A stretch of DNA of 20,927 nt from Candidatus Vogelbacteria bacterium CG10_big_fil_rev_8_21_14_0_10_51_16 (GCA_002774795.1 PCYI01000019.1:29670-50596); one strand, 5' to 3'. Counted from the stretch's first letter, positions 5,701-13,809 are shown. Notes: a model not told the origin generated them from the letters alone. Numbers and translations are program-made.

Positions 5701-6963
5701 ATGTTGCAATCACAACTTTTCACTAAGCCGAGGAAAGAGGCTCCCAAGGATGAGGTGGCCAAGAATGCCGCCCTTTTAGTGCGGGCGGGCTTTATAGACA
5801 AGCTACAGGCGGGAGTGTACAGCTATCTGCCACTTGGGTTGTTGGTGATTAAAAAAATAGAGCAGATTATCCGTGAGGAAATTAACGCGGTTGGCGGGCA
5901 GGAGCTCCTCATGCCTGCTTTGCATCCCAAGGAGGTTTGGCAGACCACTGGCCGATGGGACAGTCTGGATGTGCTTTATAAGATAAAAGACGCGAGCGAC
6001 CGTGAGTTTGCTCTCGGCCCCACTCACGAGGAGATTGTGGTGCCCCTTGTGAAGCAGTTTGTCTCCTCTTACAAAGATTTGCCATTTTCCGTCTACCAGT
6101 TCCAAAATAAGTTTCGCATGGAGTTGAGGGCTAAGTCCGGCATTCTGCGCGGAAGGGAGTTTCTCATGAAGGACCTGTACTCGTTTCATCGGGATGAGGA
6201 GGACCTTAAGCAGTTTTACGAGAAGATGAAAGGGGTCTACGTCCGCATTTTCGAGCGGTGTGGTATTGGAGCAGAAACTCACCTCACCTTTGCTTCTGGG
6301 GGAAGTTTTTCGCAGTACTCGCACGAGTATCAGACCGTCACTCCGGCTGGGGAGGATATTATATACGTTTGTGGCGATTGCGGAGTGGCTATAAATGATG
6401 AGATTATTGCCAAGCAATCGGCTTGTCCCGCTTGTGGGAGTACTAAGCGCAAGAGCGAGCGGTCCATCGAGGTAGGAAATATTTTTGAGCTCAAGACAAA
6501 GTTCTCAGACCCGTTCGGGCTTACTTACAAGGATGAAAAAGGTGACGACAAGCCTGTTGTAATGGGATGTTACGGTATCGGTCTCGGTAGGGTGATGGGG
6601 GCCGTGGTCGAGGTGTTTGGTACTGAAAACGCAATGAGATGGCCAGACTCTCTCTCGCCACATAGACTGCATCTGCTCGAACTTACCGGCAAAGGGAGCG
6701 CGGTCGACTCGGTGCGAAAGGTGGCTGGGGATATTTATCAAAAGCTCACCAAAGCGGGGGTCAGTGTTCTCTATGATGACCGGAACGCGCGAGCCGGTGA
6801 GAAGTTTGCGGACGCTGACCTTATCGGCATTCCGCATCGTGTGGTGGTGAGCGAAAAATTGGTTGCCGACAATAAGCTAGAATATCTTAATCGTGTTACC
6901 GGTGAGAAGAAGATTATAAGTGAGATAGAGTTTTTCAGACTTTTTACTAATGACATGGTATGA
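5701..6963 (+). CDS. proS: prolyl-tRNA synthetase, INS-less form
   Basis: This 420-residue class II synthetase charges tRNA-Pro. Motif 1 surrounds AGVYSYLPLG and NAVGGQELLMPALHP. The ATP-binding motif 2 region is FQNKFRMELRAKSGILRGREF. Motif 3 is MGCYGIGLGRVMGAVVE. An anticodon-binding domain follows (HRLHLLEL...VLYDDRNARAGEKFADADLIG). Bacterial-type ProRS (about 570 residues) carries a ~180-residue INS editing domain between motifs 2 and 3. Here that region is reduced to two cysteine pairs, C224-x2-C227 and C242-x2-C245, separated by 14 residues, which may form a small zinc ribbon. Cis-editing of Ala-tRNA-Pro is therefore probably lost. The start is ATG 5701 (MLQSQLFTK); the upstream in-frame start at 5659 lies in the palindrome. 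Confidence 0.94.
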   Translation: MLQSQLFTKPRKEAPKDEVAKNAALLVRAGFIDKLQAGVYSYLPLGLLVIKKIEQIIREEINAVGGQELLMPALHPKEVWQTTGRWDSLDVLYKIKDASDREFALGPTHEEIVVPLVKQFVSSYKDLPFSVYQFQNKFRMELRAKSGILRGREFLMKDLYSFHRDEEDLKQFYEKMKGVYVRIFERCGIGAETHLTFASGGSFSQYSHEYQTVTPAGEDIIYVCGDCGVAINDEIIAKQSACPACGSTKRKSERSIEVGNIFELKTKFSDPFGLTYKDEKGDDKPVVMGCYGIGLGRVMGAVVEVFGTENAMRWPDSLSPHRLHLLELTGKGSAVDSVRKVAGDIYQKLTKAGVSVLYDDRNARAGEKFADADLIGIPHRVVVSEKLVADNKLEYLNRVTGEKKIISEIEFFRLFTNDMV

Positions 6964-7019
6964 GCCAGTAGAGAAATGACGACCAGGGTGAGGAAGAGTT
7001 TCGTAACCCACAGTATTCC

Positions 7020-8084
7020 ATGGCTCACAGCATAAAAGAAAAACTATACAAATCATTTTCTAGCGATCTTGGGATAGACCTTGGAACAGCTAACAGTCTC
7101 GTTCTTATCGCCGGTCAAGGAATTGTTCTAAATGAGCCATCGGTCGTTGCCATCAATCAGAAGACTGGGCGCGTGGTCGCTATTGGAAATGAGGCCAAGG
7201 CAATGATTGGCCGAACACCCCAACACATCACGGCTGTGCGTCCTTTAGTGAACGGAGTGATATCTGATTTTGAGGTTACCGAAGAGATGATCGGATACTT
7301 CATTCGGAGAGCTCAAGAGCTTACCTCAAGGCGACTTTTGCGGCCCAGAATTGTAATTGGGGTGCCATCAAATATCACAAACGTGGAGCGACGCGCGGTT
7401 CGTGACGCGGCCAAAAATGCGGGCGCGAGAGAGGTGCATATAATTGAGGAGCCAATGGCGGCCGCTATCGGTATCCGATTGCCGGTACATGAACCGATTG
7501 GAAATATGATCATCGATATCGGCGGAGGAACAACTGATGTTGCCGTCATTTCACTTGGAGGAGTCGTCCGTTCAAAGAATGTGCATCTAGCGGGCGATCG
7601 TCTAAATCAAGACATTGTGTCTTATGTTCGCGATGAGTTTAAGATTCTTTTAGGAGAAAAAACAGCCGAGGATGTAAAGATAGCGATAGCCTGTGCCTCA
7701 GAGCTTGAGGACAGCCTGGAAGCTTCTATTCGCGGACGAGACCTTGTCACCGGCCTGCCTCGTGAGGTGGTGGTGACAGACGCAGATATTCGTGAGGCAA
7801 TCGGCCCCACACTCAATGGTTTGGTGACGGCTGTGCGTGAGGTTCTGGAAGAAACCCCGCCAGAGCTTATTGCCGACATAATGGAGAGAGGTATAGTGCT
7901 CACGGGGGGCGGGTCTCTGTTGCGTGGGATGCAGAAGCGACTTATGTCTGACCTAAAGATACCCATAGTTGTCTCTGAGGATCCACTTACCGCCGTAGCC
8001 AGGGGCACCGGAGTTGTGCTCGAAGACCTTGATTTCTACCGAGAACAGTTAGTAGACTCAGATGACGAACTTCCTCCTCAATAA
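7020..8084 (+). CDS. mreB: MreB cell shape protein (second paralog, operon copy)
   Basis: This 354-residue MreB begins with a basic amphipathic stretch (SIKEKLYKSFSSD) that probably binds the membrane. The nucleotide-binding motifs follow: GIDLGTANSLV, then DIGGGTTDVAVISLGG near residue 166, and the adenosine motif LTGGGSLLRGM near 300. The C-terminus has an acidic tail (DSDDELPPQ) absent from the first copy. It heads the mreB-mreC-mreD-mrdA operon; its last 23 bases overlap the start of mreC, so the two are translationally coupled. It starts 56 bases after proS with no Shine-Dalgarno at the expected distance. This is the most likely elongasome MreB. Confidence 0.96.
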   Translation: MAHSIKEKLYKSFSSDLGIDLGTANSLVLIAGQGIVLNEPSVVAINQKTGRVVAIGNEAKAMIGRTPQHITAVRPLVNGVISDFEVTEEMIGYFIRRAQELTSRRLLRPRIVIGVPSNITNVERRAVRDAAKNAGAREVHIIEEPMAAAIGIRLPVHEPIGNMIIDIGGGTTDVAVISLGGVVRSKNVHLAGDRLNQDIVSYVRDEFKILLGEKTAEDVKIAIACASELEDSLEASIRGRDLVTGLPREVVVTDADIREAIGPTLNGLVTAVREVLEETPPELIADIMERGIVLTGGGSLLRGMQKRLMSDLKIPIVVSEDPLTAVARGTGVVLEDLDFYREQLVDSDDELPPQ

Positions 8085-8964
8085 AAAACGTACACACAGG
8101 TCTACGCTCACAATCGCTCTGGTGCTTGGGATTATGCTCCTTCTAAGTATCCCCATGTTAAGGACTGCTTTGGGCGGGGTTTTGATTACTGTGGCCGACC
8201 CTATTTGGAGAGGTGGAATAACTGTTTCCAGGGGGGCGGGGATAATCGGCTCATTTTTTAGAGACAGGACTATTTTGGGGGAGGATCTTCGGGTTGCTCG
8301 CGAAAAAGCAGCCCTAGTAGCGGAAAAAGAGGCACTCGTTAAAGCTCTTCAAGCAGACAATACTGCTTTGCGGGCACTTTTAGGGCGACACGAAACATTA
8401 GAGAGTGAGACAGCCGGCGGCGCTCAATTTTCGGAGAGTGATCCAATCTTTTCCTATTTGCTTAGACAGCCGATTCTTGCACTGATTCTCTCTAGGCCTG
8501 TGCTCTCTGCCTATGACACTCTTGTTGTAGATAGAGGTAGCGTTGATGGTGTTTCGCTCGAGTCTGCGGTTTTTTCACGGGGTGGGACAATACTTGGGGT
8601 CGTGGATGATGTCTACGCCCACCACGCTCGGGTCCTTCTATTGAGTGCTCCCGGGCGTCGCACCGCAGTTCTCCTTGGTGCGCAACATTTGGCGGCCACG
8701 GCGGTGGGTGCGGGCGGGGGGACATTCAGGGTAACGGTTGCGCGTGGTGTCAATGTAGTGGTTGGAGACACAGTTCAGCTACTTAACGATGAGCCATGGG
8801 TGTTGGGCACGGTCGCGCTCGTTACATCCGAGGACGGGAGCGCTTTAGACACCATCCACGTTAAGAGCTCGGTCAACTTTAATGAAATGAAGTGGGTGGT
8901 TGTGGGCAAAGATCTTTTACCATCTCCGCCGACTGCTCCAGCGTCACCGCCGATCAATTCATAG
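8062..8964 (+). CDS. mreC: MreC elongasome scaffold protein
   Basis: This 300-residue bitopic membrane protein links the MreB filament to PBP2. A short cytoplasmic tail of basic residues (NKKRTHRST) is followed by a membrane segment (LTIALVLGIMLLLSIPML) near residues 15-33. A coiled coil (LRVAREKAALVAEKEALVKALQADNTALRALLG) lies near 75-108. Two beta-barrel halves follow, with the typical YDTLVVDRGSVDGV and VARGVNVVVGDTV segments. It overlaps mreB by 23 bases and lies 12 bases before mreD. The length is normal for the family. Confidence 0.93.
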   Translation: MTNFLLNKKRTHRSTLTIALVLGIMLLLSIPMLRTALGGVLITVADPIWRGGITVSRGAGIIGSFFRDRTILGEDLRVAREKAALVAEKEALVKALQADNTALRALLGRHETLESETAGGAQFSESDPIFSYLLRQPILALILSRPVLSAYDTLVVDRGSVDGVSLESAVFSRGGTILGVVDDVYAHHARVLLLSAPGRRTAVLLGAQHLAATAVGAGGGTFRVTVARGVNVVVGDTVQLLNDEPWVLGTVALVTSEDGSALDTIHVKSSVNFNEMKWVVVGKDLLPSPPTAPASPPINS

Positions 8965-8976
8965 AGATAAACAGAC

Positions 8977-9261
8977 ATGCTTCACTATCTCACAAATAAA
9001 GAACGTGTCGGTGTTGACCTTTTGATTGTGCTCGCTCTCTTATTTACCCCGTGGTGGTTTTTTGTCACCACTCTCGCCCTGGTTTCTCTGTTCTCCTCCA
9101 ACTTTATCGAACTCTTCGTTTTTGCACTTATTTACGATTTAGTATACTACGCAAGCGAAGTGCGTTTGCTCGGTATTCCTTTTACCTTCGTCATCGGAGC
9201 CTTTATCTTCTATGCTATGCTACAGCTAATTGGCTCATTTACCTCAATTTTGGAACGCTAA
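8977..9261 (+). CDS. mreD: MreD-like short membrane protein
   Basis: This 94-residue, highly hydrophobic protein has about three membrane segments (LLIVLALLFTPWWFFVTTLALVSLF, FIELFVFALIYDLVYY, FTFVIGAFIFYAMLQLIG). MreD is normally about 160 residues with five to six segments, so this is a half-length form. The call rests on position between mreC and the PBP2 gene, on topology and on the FALIYDLVY stretch, not on strong sequence identity. It ends three bases before the PBP2 start. Confidence 0.72.
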   Translation: MLHYLTNKERVGVDLLIVLALLFTPWWFFVTTLALVSLFSSNFIELFVFALIYDLVYYASEVRLLGIPFTFVIGAFIFYAMLQLIGSFTSILER

Positions 9262-9264
9262 TTC

Positions 9265-10959
9265 ATGCACTTTTTTCGCACCAGACGATTTTCTCGAGGC
9301 CGCGAAATATCTCCAGACGAGATTTTACTTGATTCGCACAATCTGCCCTCTTTTGACAAAGATCAGTTTGAGGGAGAGCTTGAGAAGCCCATAGCAAAAC
9401 ACACACCGCTAATTCTCGGCTTATGTTGCGTCCTTGTCCTCACTTCGCTTGCCTTAAAAACAGCTACTCTTCAAGTGGTGTATGGAGCATCTTTTTATGA
9501 ACGAAGCCAAGCAAACACACTTCGTTTTGAGTCAGAGTTTGCTCCTCGTGGGATAATAATGGATCGTCACTCGACCCCGCTCGCCTGGAATGAAGAACAG
9601 AGAATGTATACCGCTCGACCTGGTTTTGGTCATCTTCTTGGATATCTTGGTTATCCTCGCGAAGCGGAGTTTGCCGCGGGTGGATATGAACCAAAAGAGC
9701 TCATTGGAATTGCGGGGGCAGAACTTATTTACGGAGACTCACTTCGAGGAAAAAAGGGCAAGAAGCTGGTAGAGATTGACGCGCATGGGAGTGCGCAGTC
9801 AGAAGCTGTGCATGTCCCGCCTGTCCGAGGTGACGATGTTGTCCTCTCTATCGACGCGGAGTTGGAACACGAACTCTACAAGGCTATAAAACTTTTTGCC
9901 GATGAGCGAGATTTTCAGGGCGGGACCGGAATCATTATGGATGTTCATACGGGCGAGCTTTTGGCAATGACAAACTACCCAGAGTATGACTCCAATGCTT
10001 TTATGGCTGGTAGAGATGGAAATAATCTTATTGCCAATTATCTACAAGACAAGCGCCTCCCGTTTCTAAATAGAGCCGTCCAGGGGCTTTATACGCCCGG
10101 TTCGGTGGTAAAGCCTTTTATCGCGCTTGCCGCGCTCGAGGAGGGAGTTATCACGCCGGAGAAGAAAATCTTAAGTACCGGAGAGTTGCGCGTGGCAAAC
10201 CCGTATGATCCAAAACGAGATTCTATTTTTCGCGACTGGAAGGCGCACGGCTGGGTGGATATGCGGGAAGCCATTGCCGTTTCCTCCGACATATACTTTT
10301 ACGTGGTGGGAGGAGGATATAAGGGCGAAAAAGGGTTGGGTATCAGCAGGGTGGAGGAGTGGAGTAAGCGCTTTGGGTTTGCCAAGCCGACAGGCTCACC
10401 ATTTTCAGGAGAGCCGAAAGGAGTGGTGCCTAACCCCGAGTGGAAAGAGCTGAATTTCGACGGAGATCCCTGGCGCGTCGGGGACACCTACCACACTTCT
10501 ATTGGTCAGTATGGCTATCAGGTAACGCCGATGCAACTGGTACGAGCGACCGCGGCTCTTGCGAATGGGGGCAAGTTATTACATCCTCAGATTATTTCTC
10601 TAGACGGGCTTCCTCCGTCTATTGAACGCACCATTGAAAGCAAGCCCGAGAACATACGGGTGGTTCAGGAGGGGATGAGAATGGCGGTACGGCAGGGGAC
10701 GGCGGTGGGGCTCAATGTGCCTTATGTAGAGGTGGCCGCAAAAACAGGAACGGCAGAAATAGGCACCACTAAGTCCTACGTAAACTCTCTTGTGGTGGGA
10801 TATTTTCCTTTTGATAAACCTCGTTACGCGTTTGTGGTTTTGATGGAGAGGGGTCCATACGCAAACACGGTGGGCGCTTCCGCGGCGATGCGTCATGTGC
10901 TTGACTGGATGGCCGAGCACGCTCCGAACTATTTTGAGAAGGTAGATAGTGAGTGGTAG
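9265..10959 (+). CDS. mrdA: penicillin-binding protein 2 (elongation transpeptidase)
   Basis: This 564-residue class B PBP cross-links peptidoglycan during lateral growth. It has a cytoplasmic tail of about 50 residues, one membrane segment (LILGLCCVLVLTSLALKTATLQVV) and a pedestal domain starting at RFESEFAPRGIIMDR. The transpeptidase domain carries all three active-site motifs: S280-V-V-K283, S340-S-D342 and K493-T-G495. The pedestal is short compared with E. coli PBP2 (633 residues total). It is the last gene of the mreB-mreC-mreD-mrdA operon and partners with a SEDS glycosyltransferase (RodA) that is not in this window. Confidence 0.94.
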   Translation: MHFFRTRRFSRGREISPDEILLDSHNLPSFDKDQFEGELEKPIAKHTPLILGLCCVLVLTSLALKTATLQVVYGASFYERSQANTLRFESEFAPRGIIMDRHSTPLAWNEEQRMYTARPGFGHLLGYLGYPREAEFAAGGYEPKELIGIAGAELIYGDSLRGKKGKKLVEIDAHGSAQSEAVHVPPVRGDDVVLSIDAELEHELYKAIKLFADERDFQGGTGIIMDVHTGELLAMTNYPEYDSNAFMAGRDGNNLIANYLQDKRLPFLNRAVQGLYTPGSVVKPFIALAALEEGVITPEKKILSTGELRVANPYDPKRDSIFRDWKAHGWVDMREAIAVSSDIYFYVVGGGYKGEKGLGISRVEEWSKRFGFAKPTGSPFSGEPKGVVPNPEWKELNFDGDPWRVGDTYHTSIGQYGYQVTPMQLVRATAALANGGKLLHPQIISLDGLPPSIERTIESKPENIRVVQEGMRMAVRQGTAVGLNVPYVEVAAKTGTAEIGTTKSYVNSLVVGYFPFDKPRYAFVVLMERGPYANTVGASAAMRHVLDWMAEHAPNYFEKVDSEW

Positions 10960-11038
10960 GTCATACCTCATACGTTCACTCATCGCATCCCGCAACTGTT
11001 TTTAGAGAAAAACCTCAATAGTTAGGTTTGTCAAGAAG

Positions 11039-11067
11039 TGGTTTTTCATATCAGGATGTGCTATAAT
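11039..11067 (+). promoter_or_regulatory. promoter of greA (near-leaderless)
   Basis: TG-C-TATAAT (11059-11067) is a consensus extended -10 box. A weak -35 (TGGTTT, 11039-11044) sits 17 bases upstream. The expected start of transcription is about five bases before the greA ATG at 11079, so the leader is too short for a Shine-Dalgarno. Confidence 0.6.
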
Positions 11068-11078
11068 TTCGGAAATAT

Positions 11079-11540
11079 ATGAACACAGACTATTTGAGTG
11101 AAGAGAAATTCTCCGAACTCTCGGCCGAGATTGAGTTTTTAAAAACCGAGGGCCGGGCGGAAGTGGCGAAGCGTCTTGAGTACGCGAAGTCTCTTGGTGA
11201 CCTTAAGGAAAATGCTGAGTACCATGAAGCAAAAGAGGCATTTTCTAACCTCGAGGAGCGCATTGCGGACGTAGAGAGTACTTTAAAGAATGTTACCATA
11301 GTAAAGCGACACCATAGTGTGCGAGTGGAGCTTGGCTCGCGTGTTCGAACCAGTCGCAAGGGGACGAGTGAGCCGAAATGGTACACTGTGGTTGGCTCGC
11401 GCGACGCCGATGCTCTTCAAGGCAAGATTTCAAATGAGTCACCCATGGGGGCGGCCATGCTTGGCAAAAAGAAAGGAGACAAGTTTGTGGTCAAGACCCC
11501 GAAGGGGGAGATGGAGTATAAGATTGAAGAGCTTGAGTAG
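11079..11540 (+). CDS. greA: transcript cleavage factor GreA
   Basis: This 153-residue protein enters the RNA polymerase secondary channel and stimulates cleavage of backtracked RNA. The N-terminal coiled-coil hairpin (1-75) carries the catalytic tip GDLKENAEYHEAKE, with D41 and E44 at exactly the numbers used by E. coli GreA. The C-terminal FKBP-like domain ends with the typical SPMGAAMLGKKKGDKFVVKTP segment. Full length for the family. It has its own near-leaderless promoter in the 119-base gap after the PBP2 gene. Confidence 0.96.
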   Translation: MNTDYLSEEKFSELSAEIEFLKTEGRAEVAKRLEYAKSLGDLKENAEYHEAKEAFSNLEERIADVESTLKNVTIVKRHHSVRVELGSRVRTSRKGTSEPKWYTVVGSRDADALQGKISNESPMGAAMLGKKKGDKFVVKTPKGEMEYKIEELE

Positions 11541-11595
11541 TTAGAAACAGTATCTAGGCTCTAGGCTTTAGGGATTAGGAGTATCCGTTGCGAAT

Positions 11596-11640
11596 ATCTA
11601 CTGCCATCTGCCACCTGCCACCTGCTATCTACTATCTGCT
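11596..11640 (+). repeat. CTGCCA(T/C)CTG-type dispersed microrepeat array
   Basis: This is a tandem run of 7- to 9-base units of the form CTGCCATCTG / CCACCTG / CTGCTATCTACTATCTG between greA and lysS. The same vocabulary recurs at 14686-14714 (opposite strand), 14743-14777, 19611-19648 and 20776-20845. It is preceded by a partly repeated CTAGGCTCTAGGCTTTAGGG word at 11554-11573. Confidence 0.75.
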
Positions 11641-11651
11641 CCCATCACACT

Positions 11652-13178
11652 ATGTCACTCGAAGACCTGCGCGCGGAACGCATAAAAAAACTTGAAGCCT
11701 TGCGTGAAGCGGGGGTGGAGCCTTATCCTATTGCGAGTAATCAGTCAGCCGAGATTACCGGAGTTACTGAAGGTTTTGAAGAGTTTGTTGAGTCCGGGGA
11801 GGAGATTATTTTAGCTGGGCGCATTATGGCCAAGCGCGGCCACGGGGGAGCTGTTTTTGCGGATTTGAATGACGGCTCTTTTGCCGAGGGGGACTCCCTC
11901 GCGGATACGCCGGAAGACGAAAAGGGACGACGGGGAACTATTCAGATTTTGTTTAAAAAAGATGTTTTGGGTGAGGAGTCCCATGTGGGTTTTGAAGAGT
12001 TGGTTGATGTCGGGGATTTTATCGAGTGCACGGGAAGACTGTTTCGCACCGAAAGAGGAGAAAAGACTCTGGAGGTGTCTTCGTGGCGGATGTTGGCAAA
12101 GAGTCTGCGCCCTCTCCCCGATAAATGGCATGGGCTTGTCGACCCAGATGAGCGTTTCCGTCGACGTTACCTCGACTCCTTGATGGACGTGGCAGTAAAA
12201 AAAAGGTTTATCACGCGCTCGCGCATGATTACCGCGGTGCGGGAGTTTTTGGATGATGCCGGTTATCTTGAGGTGGATACACCCGTTCTTCAGCCTGTCT
12301 ATGGTGGGGCGAGCGCTAAGCCATTTACGACTAGGCATAACGCACTCGACATGGAGCTTTTCTTGCGGATTGCCCCCGAGCTTTATCTGAAAAAAATGCT
12401 TGTGGGCGGGTTCCCTAAGGTGTATGAAGTGGTGCGCAATTTTCGCAACGAAGGAATTGATGCTACTCACAATCCCGAGTTTACCAATGTGGAGTTTTAT
12501 GCCGCCTATACGGACGCTCCCAAACAGCGCAAGTTTGTCGAAGCTCTCATTCGCCATGTGGTCAAAAAAGTGCTTCGGGGTGATACCGTTTTATATGATG
12601 AAAATGAGATAAACGTGGGTGCGGACTTTGCTGTCATTCCATATCTTGAGCTTTTTACACGTTTTGCCAATGTTCAAACGCCAGAGAAGCTATCGCTCGA
12701 GGAATGGCGAGAGGTGGCCGAACGATTAAAAGTGGAGTATGCCCCCGAGGATGGTATCGATAAGGTCATGGACCAGATTTATAAAAAGACAGCCAGGCTA
12801 CAGCTCATTCAGCCGACCTTCATCGTAGACTACCCGGCCACCTACCTACCCCTTGCTAAACGATTTCCGGACCGCTATCAGCTTGTGGATGCCTTCCAGC
12901 TGGTAATGGGTGGGGTGGAGCTGGTGAAAGCCTTTTCGGAGTTAAACGACCCTATTGACCAGGCCGAGCGTTTCGCCGAGCAGGATAAGATTATTGCGGC
13001 CGGAGATGCCGAGGGGCAACCGTCAGACGAAGATTTTGTGGAGGCCCTTGAGTATGGCATGCCTCCGGCGGGAGGGGTTGGCATCGGCCTCGACCGGCTC
13101 TCTATGATTCTTACAGATACAAAAAATATCAAAGAGGTCATATATTTTCCTACCATGCGTCCGAAAGAAACCAAGTAG
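11652..13178 (+). CDS. lysS: lysyl-tRNA synthetase (class II)
   Basis: This 508-residue class II synthetase charges tRNA-Lys. An N-terminal OB-fold anticodon domain (about 50-150) precedes the catalytic core. The core has RRYLDSLMD with motif 1, LEVDTPVLQPVYGGASAKPF, motif 2 (F264-R-N-E-G268) and motif 3 (G479-L-D-R482 within GGVGIGLDRLSMILTD). An acidic insertion of about 20 residues (76-95, SFAEGDSLADTPEDEKGRR) interrupts the OB fold where E. coli LysRS runs straight on. In the substrate-pocket segment, E. coli has GNGFSELND while this protein has VKAFSELND (K426). No Shine-Dalgarno is seen; the start follows a microrepeat array. A strong terminator follows. Confidence 0.95.
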   Translation: MSLEDLRAERIKKLEALREAGVEPYPIASNQSAEITGVTEGFEEFVESGEEIILAGRIMAKRGHGGAVFADLNDGSFAEGDSLADTPEDEKGRRGTIQILFKKDVLGEESHVGFEELVDVGDFIECTGRLFRTERGEKTLEVSSWRMLAKSLRPLPDKWHGLVDPDERFRRRYLDSLMDVAVKKRFITRSRMITAVREFLDDAGYLEVDTPVLQPVYGGASAKPFTTRHNALDMELFLRIAPELYLKKMLVGGFPKVYEVVRNFRNEGIDATHNPEFTNVEFYAAYTDAPKQRKFVEALIRHVVKKVLRGDTVLYDENEINVGADFAVIPYLELFTRFANVQTPEKLSLEEWREVAERLKVEYAPEDGIDKVMDQIYKKTARLQLIQPTFIVDYPATYLPLAKRFPDRYQLVDAFQLVMGGVELVKAFSELNDPIDQAERFAEQDKIIAAGDAEGQPSDEDFVEALEYGMPPAGGVGIGLDRLSMILTDTKNIKEVIYFPTMRPKETK

Positions 13179-13206
13179 AATCCAATTCTACCCACCCACC
13201 CACGAG

Positions 13207-13240
13207 AATCCCCCGGAGGACTCGCCTCCGGGGGATTTTA
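13207..13240 (+). terminator. intrinsic terminator of lysS
   Basis: A 13-bp perfect stem (13207-13219 and 13225-13237) with loop ACTCG is rich in C and G at its centre. It ends in ATTTTAATTT, a good T-rich tail on the + strand. It lies 28 bases after the lysS stop codon. Confidence 0.85.
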
Positions 13241-13274
13241 ATTTGGCCGACCTACTTGATTCGGTCGGGGTCAG

Positions 13275-13299
13275 AGGCACCCACTATTGCTGGGTGCCT
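13275..13299 (-). terminator. hairpin after the minus-strand orphan gene
   Basis: AGGCACCCA and TGGGTGCCT pair over nine bases around a seven-base loop. The hairpin lies 22 bases beyond the stop of the minus-strand gene. There is no T-run on that strand, so termination strength is uncertain. A second small stem (CCGAC...GTCGG) lies at 13247-13268. Confidence 0.5.
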
Positions 13300-13320
13300 T
13301 GGGGCTGTTGGGGACTGTTG

Positions 13321-13752
13321 TCACCATCGGCCCGCTCGAGCGTCAGCTCCGCGCTCGAGGGAGTCGATGGCGCTCTTGTCGGCGCGCGCCTCGGCGGCGT
13401 TGGTGAGCGGCTCGGTCCATCTCTCCATGTATTCGCGGTCGCCCAGCGGCATACCGGCCGCCCGGAGGACGTTGAGCCCCTTCTCGCCGAGGACGCCGTC
13501 GGTGACGACCTCTTCGTGCCCGGTGAGGGCCGAGGCGTGCAGGGTGTCGAGCAGATAGTTGAGGGGGACAACGTCGCCATCTTCAACCGCGAGCCGACAG
13601 GACTCCTCGACGATCAGGGTGTGCCCAGTCATCCACTGCCCGGAATCCATCCGGTCCTCGTTGTTGATACCCAGATCTCTCATTCTGGGCTCGGTATTGA
13701 CGTAGAGATCGTCAAGGGCGTGGAGCACTGCCACAGCGTTCAATCTGCCCAT
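13321..13752 (-). CDS. orphan protein of unknown function (143 aa), minus strand
   Basis: I do not recognise this acidic, soluble-looking protein. It is mainly helical in appearance, with no signal peptide or membrane segment. Residues 1-70 include LHALDDLYVNTEPRMRDLGINNEDRM and HTLIVEESCRLAVEDGDVVPLNYLLDTLHASAL. The C-terminus is rich in A, E, D and R. The start is the ATG at 13752, set by AGAAGGAGG five bases upstream on the minus strand; the longer frame to 13809 lacks such a site. It is the only minus-strand gene in the window and lies between lysS and mraZ. It is GC-rich compared with its neighbours, has a hairpin after the stop and a stem in its leader. The overlapping + strand frame (13243-13848) has no initiation signal and looks like a shadow. 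Confidence 0.68.
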   Translation of the reverse strand: MGRLNAVAVLHALDDLYVNTEPRMRDLGINNEDRMDSGQWMTGHTLIVEESCRLAVEDGDVVPLNYLLDTLHASALTGHEEVVTDGVLGEKGLNVLRAAGMPLGDREYMERWTEPLTNAAEARADKSAIDSLERGADARAGRW

Positions 13753-13758
13753 AAGGGC

Positions 13759-13768
13759 CTCCTTCTGT
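13759..13768 (-). promoter_or_regulatory. strong Shine-Dalgarno of the minus-strand gene
   Basis: On the minus strand AGAAGGAGGC lies just upstream of the ATG at 13752, a near-ideal sequence and distance. It decides between this start and the in-frame ATG at 13809. Confidence 0.75.
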
Positions 13769-13771
13769 TGG

Positions 13772-13792
13772 GGCCACGCTTCATGCGTGGCC
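13772..13792 (-). promoter_or_regulatory. leader hairpin of the minus-strand gene
   Basis: GGCCACGC and GCGTGGCC pair perfectly over eight bases around a five-base loop, directly upstream of the Shine-Dalgarno. On the + strand the stem is followed by TTGTCTTT, so it could also serve as a weak + strand terminator. Confidence 0.5.
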
Positions 13793-13809
13793 TTGTCTTT
13801 AGCGTACAC

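Noticed and set aside
11596..11640. CRISPR or VNTR call for the CTGCC microrepeats
   Set aside because: Units are too short and variable for CRISPR repeats, and they are dispersed among many gaps rather than forming one array.
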